From contig CANILH010000014.1 of assembly GCA_947468665.1 (NCBI GenBank), positions 1-52,350 of the forward strand: DNA of 52,350 bases, written 5' to 3'. Numbering within the stretch: position 1 is the first letter of the stretch; each line of letters begins with the position of its first letter. This document shows positions 7,899 to 14,995 of this stretch, in pieces. Position numbers and translations under genes: made by a program. The notes under the pieces were generated by a model that saw only the letters and a program-made list of their open reading frames with translations, was not told where the DNA came from and ran no database searches. The DNA comes from Oligoflexales bacterium. GTDB lineage: Bacteria > Bdellovibrionota_B > Oligoflexia > Oligoflexales > RGVZ01.

Positions 7899-10085
7899 AT
7901 GATGATGCGTGACATTACCCTGAAAATTGAGCAAGGAACCAGGATTAACGAGACCGAGGCGCTCTGGCTTTATGAGCACGCGGAACTCTCTGAGCTTGGA
8001 GGTCTTGCCAACCGGATTAACCTGCGCAAAAATGGCACCGCCGTATTCTACAACATCAATCGCCACATCAACCCTACCAACATTTGTTCCTTGTCATGTA
8101 AGTTCTGCGCCTACAGCAAAAAAATCGGCGAAGAAGGCGGCTACGCCTACGAAATCGATGAGATGATCACCAAAGCCGGCGAAGCTGTCGCTCAGGGAGC
8201 AACCGAAATTCATATGGTCGGCGGGCTTCACCCAAGATGGAACTTTCAGCGTTATGTGGACATGATCAAAGCCATGCATGATGCTTTCCCTGACGTTCAC
8301 CTTAAGGCCTTTACGGCCGTAGAGCTTGACTGGATGGCCCGCAAGGCAAGAAAAACAATTACCGAGGTCATGGTGGAGCTTCGCGACGCTGGACTGGGCT
8401 CCTTCCCGGGAGGGGGCGCCGAGATATTTCATCCGGAGATCCGCGACCAGATCTGTGACACAAAAGTCTCTGGCGAACAGTGGATTGACACTCACCGCAC
8501 AGCTCATAAACTCGGGATCCGCAGTAATTGCACGATGCTTTATGGCCACATTGAAAGCTATACGCACCGTGTGGACCACATGCGCAGGCTTCGGGAGCTT
8601 CAAGACGAGACTGGCGGATTCAATGTGTTCATTCCCCTGGCATTCCAACCGTTCCAAAACGAGATGGGAATCAACCGCTATACATTCGGCGCCGACGATC
8701 TCCGCACAATCGCGGTTGCGAGACTTTACCTTGATAACTTCAAGCACATCAAAAGCTACTGGGTCATGCTTGGCCAGGACATCGCGCAGCTAGCGCTGCA
8801 ATTTGGCGCCAATGATCTTGACGGCACAGTGCTTGAGGAGAAAATTTCCCGGGCTGCTGGCGGTCGCGCTGGTATGATTATGACCAGAGGTAATCTGGAG
8901 AATTTGATCCTCCGAAGCGGTCGCACACCAGTTGAGCGTACAACGCTCTATAATCCAGTTCGGGCCGGTGATCTTGTTCATTTGACACCGGTCAATGACG
9001 AGTACCTGGCCGCCGGAATGACCGATGTACCTAAAGATATGCTCCGCTCACTCAAAGATGGCGAGACGATGTCACCATCGAATCTCTGGAAGGTGGCTGT
9101 CACCGCGCCGTTGCACGCTATCTCTGAGTCTCTCCGCGCCTCTGGAAAAACCAACAACACAGGGCCCTCATTGACCGAGTCTGTCGCGATAAGTATCGAT
9201 AAGACGACACGGGCTGAGGCTCTCACCCATGACATCCGCCACCTGCTAAGCGGTCTCGAAAGCCGATCCATCACAGCTCCCGCGCACGCCGCGGCGATTA
9301 TTCTTGATACCTCCGACAGCGCCCACGCGGGCTCACAATTGCACCTTCCGGCGATGATTGCTGCCACAAAACTCGCGTCACCCGGATCGTCAATCATATT
9401 GCGCGGCGTCACAGCGGCAATCATGGCTGCCGAGTCGTCCGGAGAGAAGCCAACCGCGTATTTCGCGAATCTCAGGATGCTTGGCCTCGATGTTCTTGAG
9501 GAATCAGTGTCCGACAACGCACTGGCGACCGACGCTAAATGGCTGATATTCACATGCGCCCAGGCGGCGGAAATCGCAATCATACCGTTAATCACACTTA
9601 AGACCCTCGCCAACGCGCCGGACTGGTCGTCTTGGGCGGATGACGTGACTGAGATGCGCGGTCGTTTGACAACGACAGGACTTATCTTCGCTGTCGCCCT
9701 AGGCGTGACGCAAAACTCCCTCATTATGCCAAGCGAATTCATGAAAGCCATAGGCTTGACAAGGCTCGCTCTGCCGTTACCCACCCAGATATGGACGCCA
9801 GCCCACACCATGCCTGTACTTTCACCGCAGCGCGGATTAGGGGCGGACTCCGATCAACATCCGGTCATGAAACTCATTTCAGCGCTCAAGACGTTCGGAA
9901 GCTCGGGAATCGGCTTTGTCGCGGCTGGAGAGTTCAGCGCGGAGCGCGCATGGGAGGACTTACGTGCCTCCGGCACCCTTCCGCAGGTGACCTGCCCACG
10001 CCAGAACAAACTAGACCTCGCAGAAAAATTCGCGGCTCGTCTGAGTGACCTGCGTCACGTCCCGGCACCTTTGGCCGGAGGTTGA
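7899..10085 (+). CDS. mqnE: Aminofutalosine synthase (radical SAM) with a 370-residue C-terminal extension
   Basis: Residues 1-358 are a complete MqnE. They include the radical SAM cluster C63-x3-C67-x2-C70, EIHMVGGLHPRW, LGSFPGGGAEIF, GIRSNCTMLYGHIES and an ending RTPVERTTLYNPVR where normal MqnE proteins stop. MqnE joins the chorismate-derived enolpyruvyl benzoate to the S-adenosylmethionine adenosyl group, giving aminofutalosine. Residues 359-728 form an Ala-rich, alternating alpha/beta-looking region with no Cys cluster and no family I recognise. No stop or frameshift separates the parts. GAGGGAG lies upstream of the first of three in-frame ATGs. The gene is 19 bases after mqnD. mqnA, mqnC and a futalosine hydrolase are not in the window. 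Confidence 0.87.
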   Translation: MMMRDITLKIEQGTRINETEALWLYEHAELSELGGLANRINLRKNGTAVFYNINRHINPTNICSLSCKFCAYSKKIGEEGGYAYEIDEMITKAGEAVAQGATEIHMVGGLHPRWNFQRYVDMIKAMHDAFPDVHLKAFTAVELDWMARKARKTITEVMVELRDAGLGSFPGGGAEIFHPEIRDQICDTKVSGEQWIDTHRTAHKLGIRSNCTMLYGHIESYTHRVDHMRRLRELQDETGGFNVFIPLAFQPFQNEMGINRYTFGADDLRTIAVARLYLDNFKHIKSYWVMLGQDIAQLALQFGANDLDGTVLEEKISRAAGGRAGMIMTRGNLENLILRSGRTPVERTTLYNPVRAGDLVHLTPVNDEYLAAGMTDVPKDMLRSLKDGETMSPSNLWKVAVTAPLHAISESLRASGKTNNTGPSLTESVAISIDKTTRAEALTHDIRHLLSGLESRSITAPAHAAAIILDTSDSAHAGSQLHLPAMIAATKLASPGSSIILRGVTAAIMAAESSGEKPTAYFANLRMLGLDVLEESVSDNALATDAKWLIFTCAQAAEIAIIPLITLKTLANAPDWSSWADDVTEMRGRLTTTGLIFAVALGVTQNSLIMPSEFMKAIGLTRLALPLPTQIWTPAHTMPVLSPQRGLGADSDQHPVMKLISALKTFGSSGIGFVAAGEFSAERAWEDLRASGTLPQVTCPRQNKLDLAEKFAARLSDLRHVPAPLAGG

Positions 10086-10161
10086 GTTATTCACCACACA
10101 CTGTAAAATTTAGCTCAGGGCTTTCGCGCCATTTCAGGGATTAAAGGGAGACGTTTAAAAC

Positions 10162-10464
10162 ATGACATCTGATGATCAACTCCCTCCGCGACCCGCTAAG
10201 AGAAGCGAACGGGCATTTACTCCCGACGCAGAAGCTCTTCCGCCGGTAGATTATAGCTACAAAGACGATGATTACCGACGCGGCACCCGCTTTGACTGGT
10301 TTACAGGTCTTTACGGACTCGCGCCTGGTATGACTGTCGGCGTGATTTTTTTGGGGTCGTTTATTTTGGCCGTACTCCTGACCGCTATGATTCTCGCCGG
10401 AATAATAGAGGTTCAGCCATCGGCGATTAAGGCTTTTTTCAGATCAATCTTCGGCAAAAACTAG
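10162..10464 (+). CDS. Small single-pass membrane protein, unknown
   Basis: A 100-residue protein with a polar, Pro-rich N-terminus (1-48) and one clear transmembrane helix (about 56-80, VGVIFLGSFILAVLLTAMILAG) followed by a short basic tail. GGGAG is upstream of the ATG. It begins 76 bases after mqnE and ends 15 bases before the DedA gene, so it is probably in the same transcript as DedA. No family recognised. Confidence 0.7.
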   Translation: MTSDDQLPPRPAKRSERAFTPDAEALPPVDYSYKDDDYRRGTRFDWFTGLYGLAPGMTVGVIFLGSFILAVLLTAMILAGIIEVQPSAIKAFFRSIFGKN

Positions 10465-10479
10465 TCAGGATCCCGCTCG

Positions 10480-11100
10480 ATGAAACTGCTCATTGATCTT
10501 CTCCACTTTATCCAGCCATACGGATCGTATAGCTATGGGGTTATATTGGCCGTGCTTCTCGCCTGCGGTTTTGGCCTGCCACTTCCTGAGGATGTCACAT
10601 TGGTGGCTGGCGGAATTCTGGCATCGCGCGATATTATAGATTTCAAATTTACAGTCGCCGTTTGCATGGTCGGCGTTTTGGCCGGGGACGGGACTATTTT
10701 TTTTCTCGGCAGCCGCTATGGAAAGCGTCTCAGGAGGGCTAAGTTTTTTAGTCTGGTCTTACCCGAGAAAAGAGACGCTGCAGTAAAATCCATCTTCGAT
10801 AAATACGGCGACAAAGTAATCTTTATGGCGCGCTTTATGCCAGGTCTGCGCACGCCGTTATTTTTTGCGACAGGAAGCTATCATGTGCCGTTCTGGAAGT
10901 TTTTCATGCTGGATGGATTGGCTGCGCTGATCTCCGTCCCGCTTTGGGTCTACGTTGGATATCTCTTTGGCGCGAACCTTGAGGAGCTTGAACGGGTCAT
11001 GCGCCACGCCCAGGCTGGAATATTTTTAGGCCTCGGCCTAATAACCGTGTTTTTTGTCGGTGTTTATTTTTTGAAGAAGCGCCTTCTCCGCGTGGAGTGA
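10480..11100 (+). CDS. DedA-family membrane protein (VTT domain)
   Basis: DedA proteins are inner-membrane proteins of the VTT/SNARE-associated superfamily; several members move undecaprenyl phosphate or phospholipids across the membrane. The 206-residue sequence shows the family motifs PLPEDVTLVAGG near the N-terminus, GDGTIFFLGSRYGKRL and the signature FMARFMPGLRTPLFFATG with the conserved Arg residues, plus four to five hydrophobic segments. AGGA precedes the ATG. Substrate cannot be read from the sequence. Confidence 0.92.
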   Translation: MKLLIDLLHFIQPYGSYSYGVILAVLLACGFGLPLPEDVTLVAGGILASRDIIDFKFTVAVCMVGVLAGDGTIFFLGSRYGKRLRRAKFFSLVLPEKRDAAVKSIFDKYGDKVIFMARFMPGLRTPLFFATGSYHVPFWKFFMLDGLAALISVPLWVYVGYLFGANLEELERVMRHAQAGIFLGLGLITVFFVGVYFLKKRLLRVE

Positions 11101-11112
11101 TGCTGTTTTTTT

Positions 11113-11217
11113 CAAATACTGGTTTTTTTTAAATACTGGGTTTTTTTTAAATACTGGGTTTTTTTCAAACACTGGGTTTTTTTAAATACTGGGTTTTTTT
11201 AAATACTGGGTTTTTTT
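11113..11217 (+). repeat. T-rich tandem repeat, six units of 17-18 bp
   Basis: Immediately after the DedA stop, the unit AAATACTGGGTTTTTTT is repeated six times. Variants include one GG instead of GGG, one CAAACACTGGG, and T-runs of 7-8 bases. The units are too uniform to be old, and homopolymer runs make the locus prone to slippage. It lies directly downstream, on the minus strand, of the hairpin terminator at 11225-11255. Confidence 0.9.
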
Positions 11218-11224
11218 AAATAAA

Positions 11225-11255
11225 AGAGGGCGGGTTGTAAAACAACCCGCCCTCT
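11225..11255 (-). terminator. Strong intrinsic terminator reading leftward
   Basis: A perfect 14-bp inverted repeat (AGAGGGCGGGTTGT / ACAACCCGCCCTCT) with a 3-base loop. On the minus strand it is followed by TTTTATTT, the expected U-run. On the plus strand it is followed by AAATTGG, so it should stop minus-strand transcripts such as that of the Tyr-rich lipoprotein gene at 11430. Confidence 0.8.
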
Positions 11256-11272
11256 AAATTGGAGGCTATCTC

Positions 11273-11296
11273 ATGAAGAAGCTATTAATAAATTAA
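11273..11296 (+). other. Seven-codon ORF with a strong ribosome binding site
   Basis: GGAGG lies 7 bases before an ATG that opens MKKLLIN and then a TAA. MKKLLI is the usual beginning of a lipoprotein signal peptide, so this may be the 5' remnant of a lost gene or a leader peptide. It lies between the minus-strand terminator and the palindromic segment at 11301-11373. Chance occurrence cannot be excluded. Confidence 0.3.
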
Positions 11297-11300
11297 ATAA

Positions 11301-11373
11301 GCGACTCCCGAAAAGCTTTAAGAAACACAGTACGGATATATCCGCACACTGTGTAACTGTCCGCGAAAGTCGC
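11301..11373. other. Nested inverted repeats, possible structured RNA or cruciform
   Basis: An outer pair GCGACT (11301-11306) / AGTCGC (11368-11373) encloses an inner hairpin ACACAGT (11325-11331) / ACTGTGT (11348-11354). The inner hairpin continues through TACGGA-TATA-TCCGC. The region 11297-11429 otherwise holds no credible gene. It is transcribed, if at all, as the 3' trailer of the lipoprotein gene at 11430. Confidence 0.4.
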
Positions 11374-11429
11374 ACTGTAATGGCAGCCATTAAATCCACC
11401 AACACCAGCGTGCGTCCGCGAAGTTCTAA

Positions 11430-11927
11430 TTACCAGCCGTATCCGCTGTAACCGTATCCGAACGCGGAGTTGTAGCGGTAGTAGTTGTATCCACCCCAAG
11501 GGTACATGTTCGCGTAGTTCCAGTTATAGTAGTAGCCATAGTTGTAATACATAGGACGATAGAAGCCCCAGTTATAACCGCCGTAGCCATATCCGCCCCA
11601 GCGGTATCCGCAGAAACTCTCTGTCGATGTTGTCTTGTCAAGTTCATCAGTTTTAACAATTTTGTCTGGAGCTTGAGATGAAGCAAATGTCGACTCGACA
11701 TTTTCAGTGGAAATGTTCTGGTCGTTGGAAAGGCGCATTTCAGCCTTTTCATTCATTTCCTTGCGATCAGTGCCAACCACCGGAACGCGGATCAAAGTTA
11801 CAGCTGGAAGAGTTGCCCCAGTTGCCTTTGCTGATTCGTCGGAAGGTTTGTTTGATTTGGTTTCGTGGTTCACAGCGCCGCAAGCTGTCAAAGCAAACGC
11901 GGTCGCCAAAATGCCGATTAGACGCAT
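11430..11927 (-). CDS. Tyr/Gly-rich lipoprotein, paralogue of the one at 34161
   Basis: The 165-residue protein has a lipoprotein signal (MRLIGILATAFALTACG, lipobox LTAC). Next come a conserved segment LPAVTLIRVPVVGTDRKEMN and EKAEMRLSNDQN, then PDKIVKTDELDKTTSTESF, and a C-terminal 65 residues of alternating Tyr/Gly/Asn/Trp. The ATG at 11927 is chosen because AGGAG lies 8 bases upstream; an in-frame ATG at 11948 has none. It should be exported and lipid-anchored, and the Tyr/Gly tail suggests a surface or matrix role (inference). The gene at 34161 shares the same segment order. Family not recognised. Confidence 0.75.
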   Translation of the reverse strand: MRLIGILATAFALTACGAVNHETKSNKPSDESAKATGATLPAVTLIRVPVVGTDRKEMNEKAEMRLSNDQNISTENVESTFASSQAPDKIVKTDELDKTTSTESFCGYRWGGYGYGGYNWGFYRPMYYNYGYYYNWNYANMYPWGGYNYYRYNSAFGYGYSGYGW

Positions 11928-11978
11928 AGTTAGATCTCCTAGATTCAAAGTTACTTATTTCAAAAAACTCACGCGAAA

Positions 11979-12008
11979 GACTAATTAATAGACGGTTATT
12001 AATTAGTC
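11979..12008. promoter_or_regulatory. Perfect AT-rich inverted repeat between aat and the lipoprotein gene
   Basis: GACTAATTAAT (11979-11989) and ATTAATTAGTC (11998-12008) are perfectly complementary with an 8-base spacer. It lies 52 bases upstream of the lipoprotein start and 44 bases after the aat stop, both on the minus strand. It may be an operator for the lipoprotein gene or a weak terminator for the aat operon (TTTC follows on the minus strand). Confidence 0.5.
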
Positions 12009-12051
12009 AACATTTTATTTTATATTTATTAATAGAAATAAATTGTCTTGA

Positions 12052-12669
12052 TTACAGTAAGTTATAGAGCCCCTGTGGCGGGGCAAACCGTATCGGATGG
12101 GTCAAAGCTACGCCAAGTTGGCGTAGGTACTCGTCTTTTGGGATCTCAATGGCACCAAGACTGCGCAAGTGCTCTGTCATAAACTGCACTTCGAGAAGTA
12201 GCATGCCGCTTTGTTTCATTCTCTCGGTAAGAGCCCAAAGAGCCATTTTTGACGCGTCTTTCTCGCGGCTAAACATGCTTTCGGCATTAAATACTGCACC
12301 TTGAGAGATGCCATACAGCCCACCAACCAGCCTTCCTCCCTCTCCGCGCACCTCGACAGAATGGCAGAAACCGAGCTTAAAAAGCTCCACATAAGCAGCC
12401 TTGATCTCATCAGATATCCACGTCGGTTCCCGGGACGCGCAGCCCTGAATGACTCCGATAAAATCCTGGTCAAACGTAATCTCAAAAACGCGTTTTTTCG
12501 CCGTGCGTGTTAATGACCGGGATTTGTGAAACCCTTCCAATGGAATGATGGTTCTTGGATCCGGGTTATACCAGAGAATCTCATCTGTTTCAGGGTCAGG
12601 CATAGGAAAATAGCCGCCTCGATAGGCGGCTATAATTAGTTCGGGGCTTAAGGGCTGATGAATGGACAT
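12052..12669 (-). CDS. aat: Leucyl/phenylalanyl-tRNA-protein transferase
   Basis: Aat adds Leu or Phe from aminoacyl-tRNA to the N-terminus of proteins with basic N-termini, marking them for ClpAP (N-degron pathway). The 205-residue sequence carries the family motifs AAYRGGYFPMPD, ILWYNPDPRTIIPL, FHKSRSLTRTAKK, LVGGLYGISQGAVFNAESMFS, DASKMALWAL and LLLEVQFMTEHLRSLGA. It is last in a three-gene unit, 9 bases after a predicted anti-sigma factor gene, so its expression may follow the sigma factor. No ClpS or ClpA gene is in the window. Confidence 0.95.
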   Translation of the reverse strand: MSIHQPLSPELIIAAYRGGYFPMPDPETDEILWYNPDPRTIIPLEGFHKSRSLTRTAKKRVFEITFDQDFIGVIQGCASREPTWISDEIKAAYVELFKLGFCHSVEVRGEGGRLVGGLYGISQGAVFNAESMFSREKDASKMALWALTERMKQSGMLLLEVQFMTEHLRSLGAIEIPKDEYLRQLGVALTHPIRFAPPQGLYNLL

Positions 12670-12678
12670 ATCCGTTGT

Positions 12679-13530
12679 TTACTCTGGTGTTCCCAATCGT
12701 GCCATATCGGCCAATTCAGGCGCGCTACGGTGACCCGCCAAAACAGACACCATGTCCGGTGAGTATTGCCAAACAACAATGTTCAACTTATCACTTCCAT
12801 AAACACGGTATTTAAGTCCGCGGTAATCCGCTTCTTCACCCTTATAGCTCATATCCGACATTTTTCCGGGAACCATAAAATGATGTAAATGCTCATTACC
12901 ACGCTCAGGGCTTACATAATTGACGGCCACGACTTTAATCACGTCGTAATCAATAATAGACACGCCCTCGGGATTCCAGCCCTTGATAGGACGTAAAACT
13001 CCCGGGTGAAATGCCAGGCCTGGCACAGAACCGACAAACTGCTTGATCTCCTCAATGTCTGTGGACGGAAGATTGATACGACCGTCAGGATCTTCCTCAA
13101 GAGCCATAGCCTCATAGCCAAGATATTCTATCACGTCGAACTTGGAGCTTGTCCGGGGCAAAAACGTATAAATAATACCGCCGATAATTCCCAAAACAAT
13201 GGCGCTGAGCACAGATCTACGGATTACATTACTCCACAGTTCACTGCGCTCTACTTCCGCGATCTCACTAGCCTCAATGGTCTCGCGCAACTGATCGTCC
13301 TGGGCGAAATTTCTTAATTTATGTTTCAGTGCCTCGGATCCACCGATGTCACCAAGCGCGGACTGAAATTTCCCGCGGTTGACCTGAAAATCATCCAGCT
13401 GTTTTTGACGGGTTTTGAGTAGGTCATTAAAAGGACCCTGAAGAGACTGAGGCAGATCACCGTCAAGGTACTCCGCGATATAGCCATAAAACAGGTCGTC
13501 GCCCTGTAAATTTGAATTTGCTGATGCCAT
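12679..13530 (-). CDS. Probable membrane-bound anti-sigma factor
   Basis: The 283-residue protein has a cytoplasmic helical N-terminus (about 1-105; GYIAEYLDGDLPQSLQGPF resembles the first helix of anti-sigma domains), one transmembrane helix (about 108-126, VLSAIVLGIIGGIIYTFL) and a periplasmic domain of about 155 residues. The zinc-binding HxxxCxxC of ZAS proteins is absent. The call rests on this topology and on the position 14 bases after the sigma-like gene. AAGGGGAA precedes the ATG. The periplasmic domain, with YRGLKYRVYGSDKLNIVVWQ, has no family I recognise. Confidence 0.6.
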   Translation of the reverse strand: MASANSNLQGDDLFYGYIAEYLDGDLPQSLQGPFNDLLKTRQKQLDDFQVNRGKFQSALGDIGGSEALKHKLRNFAQDDQLRETIEASEIAEVERSELWSNVIRRSVLSAIVLGIIGGIIYTFLPRTSSKFDVIEYLGYEAMALEEDPDGRINLPSTDIEEIKQFVGSVPGLAFHPGVLRPIKGWNPEGVSIIDYDVIKVVAVNYVSPERGNEHLHHFMVPGKMSDMSYKGEEADYRGLKYRVYGSDKLNIVVWQYSPDMVSVLAGHRSAPELADMARLGTPE

Positions 13531-13544
13531 GCCCGGATTCCCCT

Positions 13545-13997
13545 TTAGGCTCGAATCGACGAAACCGCTAAATGTTTTTGAGAGTCCGCGAGAAATTTGC
13601 GAACGGTATTCTCATCACTGCCAAAAACTTTGCTCGCCTCTTTGATATCAAGACCTGCCATCTCAATGGCAAATAACACGGCTCTCTGCTCAACACCCAA
13701 AGCCTTCATGCTTTGCAGAATTTGCACGTTCCATTCGTGAAACCGCTCTGTCTTAATTTTTTTCCAGGCTTTCCAGGCAAGCGCCATCAGCAATAGAGGT
13801 GCCGATGTGTCTTCGTTTACCTGAGCGAAGTCCTCAAGCAGCAGCCTGAAAGTCTCCTCGGTAAGTCGCTCTCCGCCCTCGCGACTTCCGGTCAGTAACG
13901 CACCAAAGCGAAAAACCAAGTCGGCGCGCTCGTAGTAGTGATCCGTATAAAGGGTCACCTGCTTTTCAGTAAAACCATTGGTGAGGCTTTTCGCCAT
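13545..13997 (-). CDS. Small ECF-like sigma factor
   Basis: A 150-residue protein that fits a divergent ECF sigma factor. A region-2-like helix lies around YYERADLVFRFGALLTGS (about 19-37), and a region-4-like helix-turn-helix around LGVEQRAVLFAIEMAGLDIKEASKVFGSDENTVRKFL (about 97-133). The region 2 part is poorly conserved, so promoter recognition may differ. The ATG at 13997 has GAGGAGG five bases upstream; the longer frame to 14048 has no such site. It is followed by the membrane protein at 12679, the usual sigma/anti-sigma order. Confidence 0.6.
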   Translation of the reverse strand: MAKSLTNGFTEKQVTLYTDHYYERADLVFRFGALLTGSREGGERLTEETFRLLLEDFAQVNEDTSAPLLLMALAWKAWKKIKTERFHEWNVQILQSMKALGVEQRAVLFAIEMAGLDIKEASKVFGSDENTVRKFLADSQKHLAVSSIRA

Positions 13998-14233
13998 GTC
14001 ACCCTCCTCAATTCGAACCCGGTACCATCTCAAAAGACGACAAAACAAATATTTTCATCTATCATACCAATGATTTGCCCTCTAAAACAAGGGTTCCTGC
14101 AAATGGCAATCCCGCCCTAGACAAAAGGCGCCAGCCATGACAACCTTTTGCGTTGCGCACAAGGGCTTTCAGACCATACTACCGGTTTCCTTTGCCGCCA
14201 GACAGGCTCCAGACTTTAGGAAGGTCCCGAACC

Positions 14234-14995
14234 ATGGATCACCAACAAGACAGATCAAAATGGCTGATTGTTATCCCGGCCCGCCTCCATTCTGAGCGTC
14301 TTCCCCAGAAACCCCTGGCCGACCTAGCCGGCAAACCCCTGATTGTCCGGGTCTACGAGAACCTTACCCCACTCGCGAAGCGTGGTGCCCGGATCGTGGT
14401 CGCCCTCGACCACAAAGACACGGCCCTGGTCTGCGAGCAGTATAAAGTCCCCTTTGTCATGACCAAAGACTCTCATCCGAGTGGCACGGACAGGTGCGAT
14501 GAAGTGGCTCAAGGCAACCCTGACCGTCCGTTTGTCCTTAACGTTCAGGGTGACGAGCCATTTGTCAGCGTCGATGACCTCAGCCTCCTGATGACGGCCA
14601 TGGAGACATCCACGCACCCAATGGGAACTCTCGGCTTCAGACGTGATGACTGGGCGTCATATATAGATCCCAACATTGTTAAAATAGCGACAGCATCCGA
14701 TCAGACGGCAATATACTTCAGCCGGGCTCCGATTCCGTTTGACCGGGAGTCATTCAGAAAGAATGAAAAGACGGTGACATTCACCCAGCATCAGGGTGTA
14801 TATGCTTTCAGGCGGGATAGGTTGCGTGAGTTCTGCGGACTTCCAGCGTCTCCCCTGGAACAAACAGAAAAACTCGAGCAGCTTCGCGCCATCAGCGCCG
14901 GCTGGAGGATTTTCGTGGCCAATGCCAAGTCACCGTCTATGGGAATTGATACACCAGAGGATTTAGCAAAAGCCCGGGAGAAATTTCATGTCTAG
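14234..14995 (+). CDS. kdsB: 3-deoxy-manno-octulosonate cytidylyltransferase
   Basis: KdsB activates Kdo as CMP-Kdo for lipid A inner-core synthesis, so the organism should build Kdo-containing LPS. Motifs are VIPARLHSERLPQKPLADLAGKPLI, HPSGTDRCDEVA, VLNVQGDEPFV, and the C-terminal QHQGVYAFRRDRL and LEQTEKLEQLR, as in the family. The ATG at 14234 is preceded by AGGAAGG; the upstream in-frame start would add 27 residues lacking similarity. Length is 253 residues. The stop overlaps the aroC start by 8 bases. Confidence 0.95.
   Translation: MDHQQDRSKWLIVIPARLHSERLPQKPLADLAGKPLIVRVYENLTPLAKRGARIVVALDHKDTALVCEQYKVPFVMTKDSHPSGTDRCDEVAQGNPDRPFVLNVQGDEPFVSVDDLSLLMTAMETSTHPMGTLGFRRDDWASYIDPNIVKIATASDQTAIYFSRAPIPFDRESFRKNEKTVTFTQHQGVYAFRRDRLREFCGLPASPLEQTEKLEQLRAISAGWRIFVANAKSPSMGIDTPEDLAKAREKFHV

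Noticed and set aside
8094-8747. Long minus-strand open frame inside mqnE
   Set aside because: It mirrors the mqnE codons, lacks a ribosome binding site and shows no family motifs.
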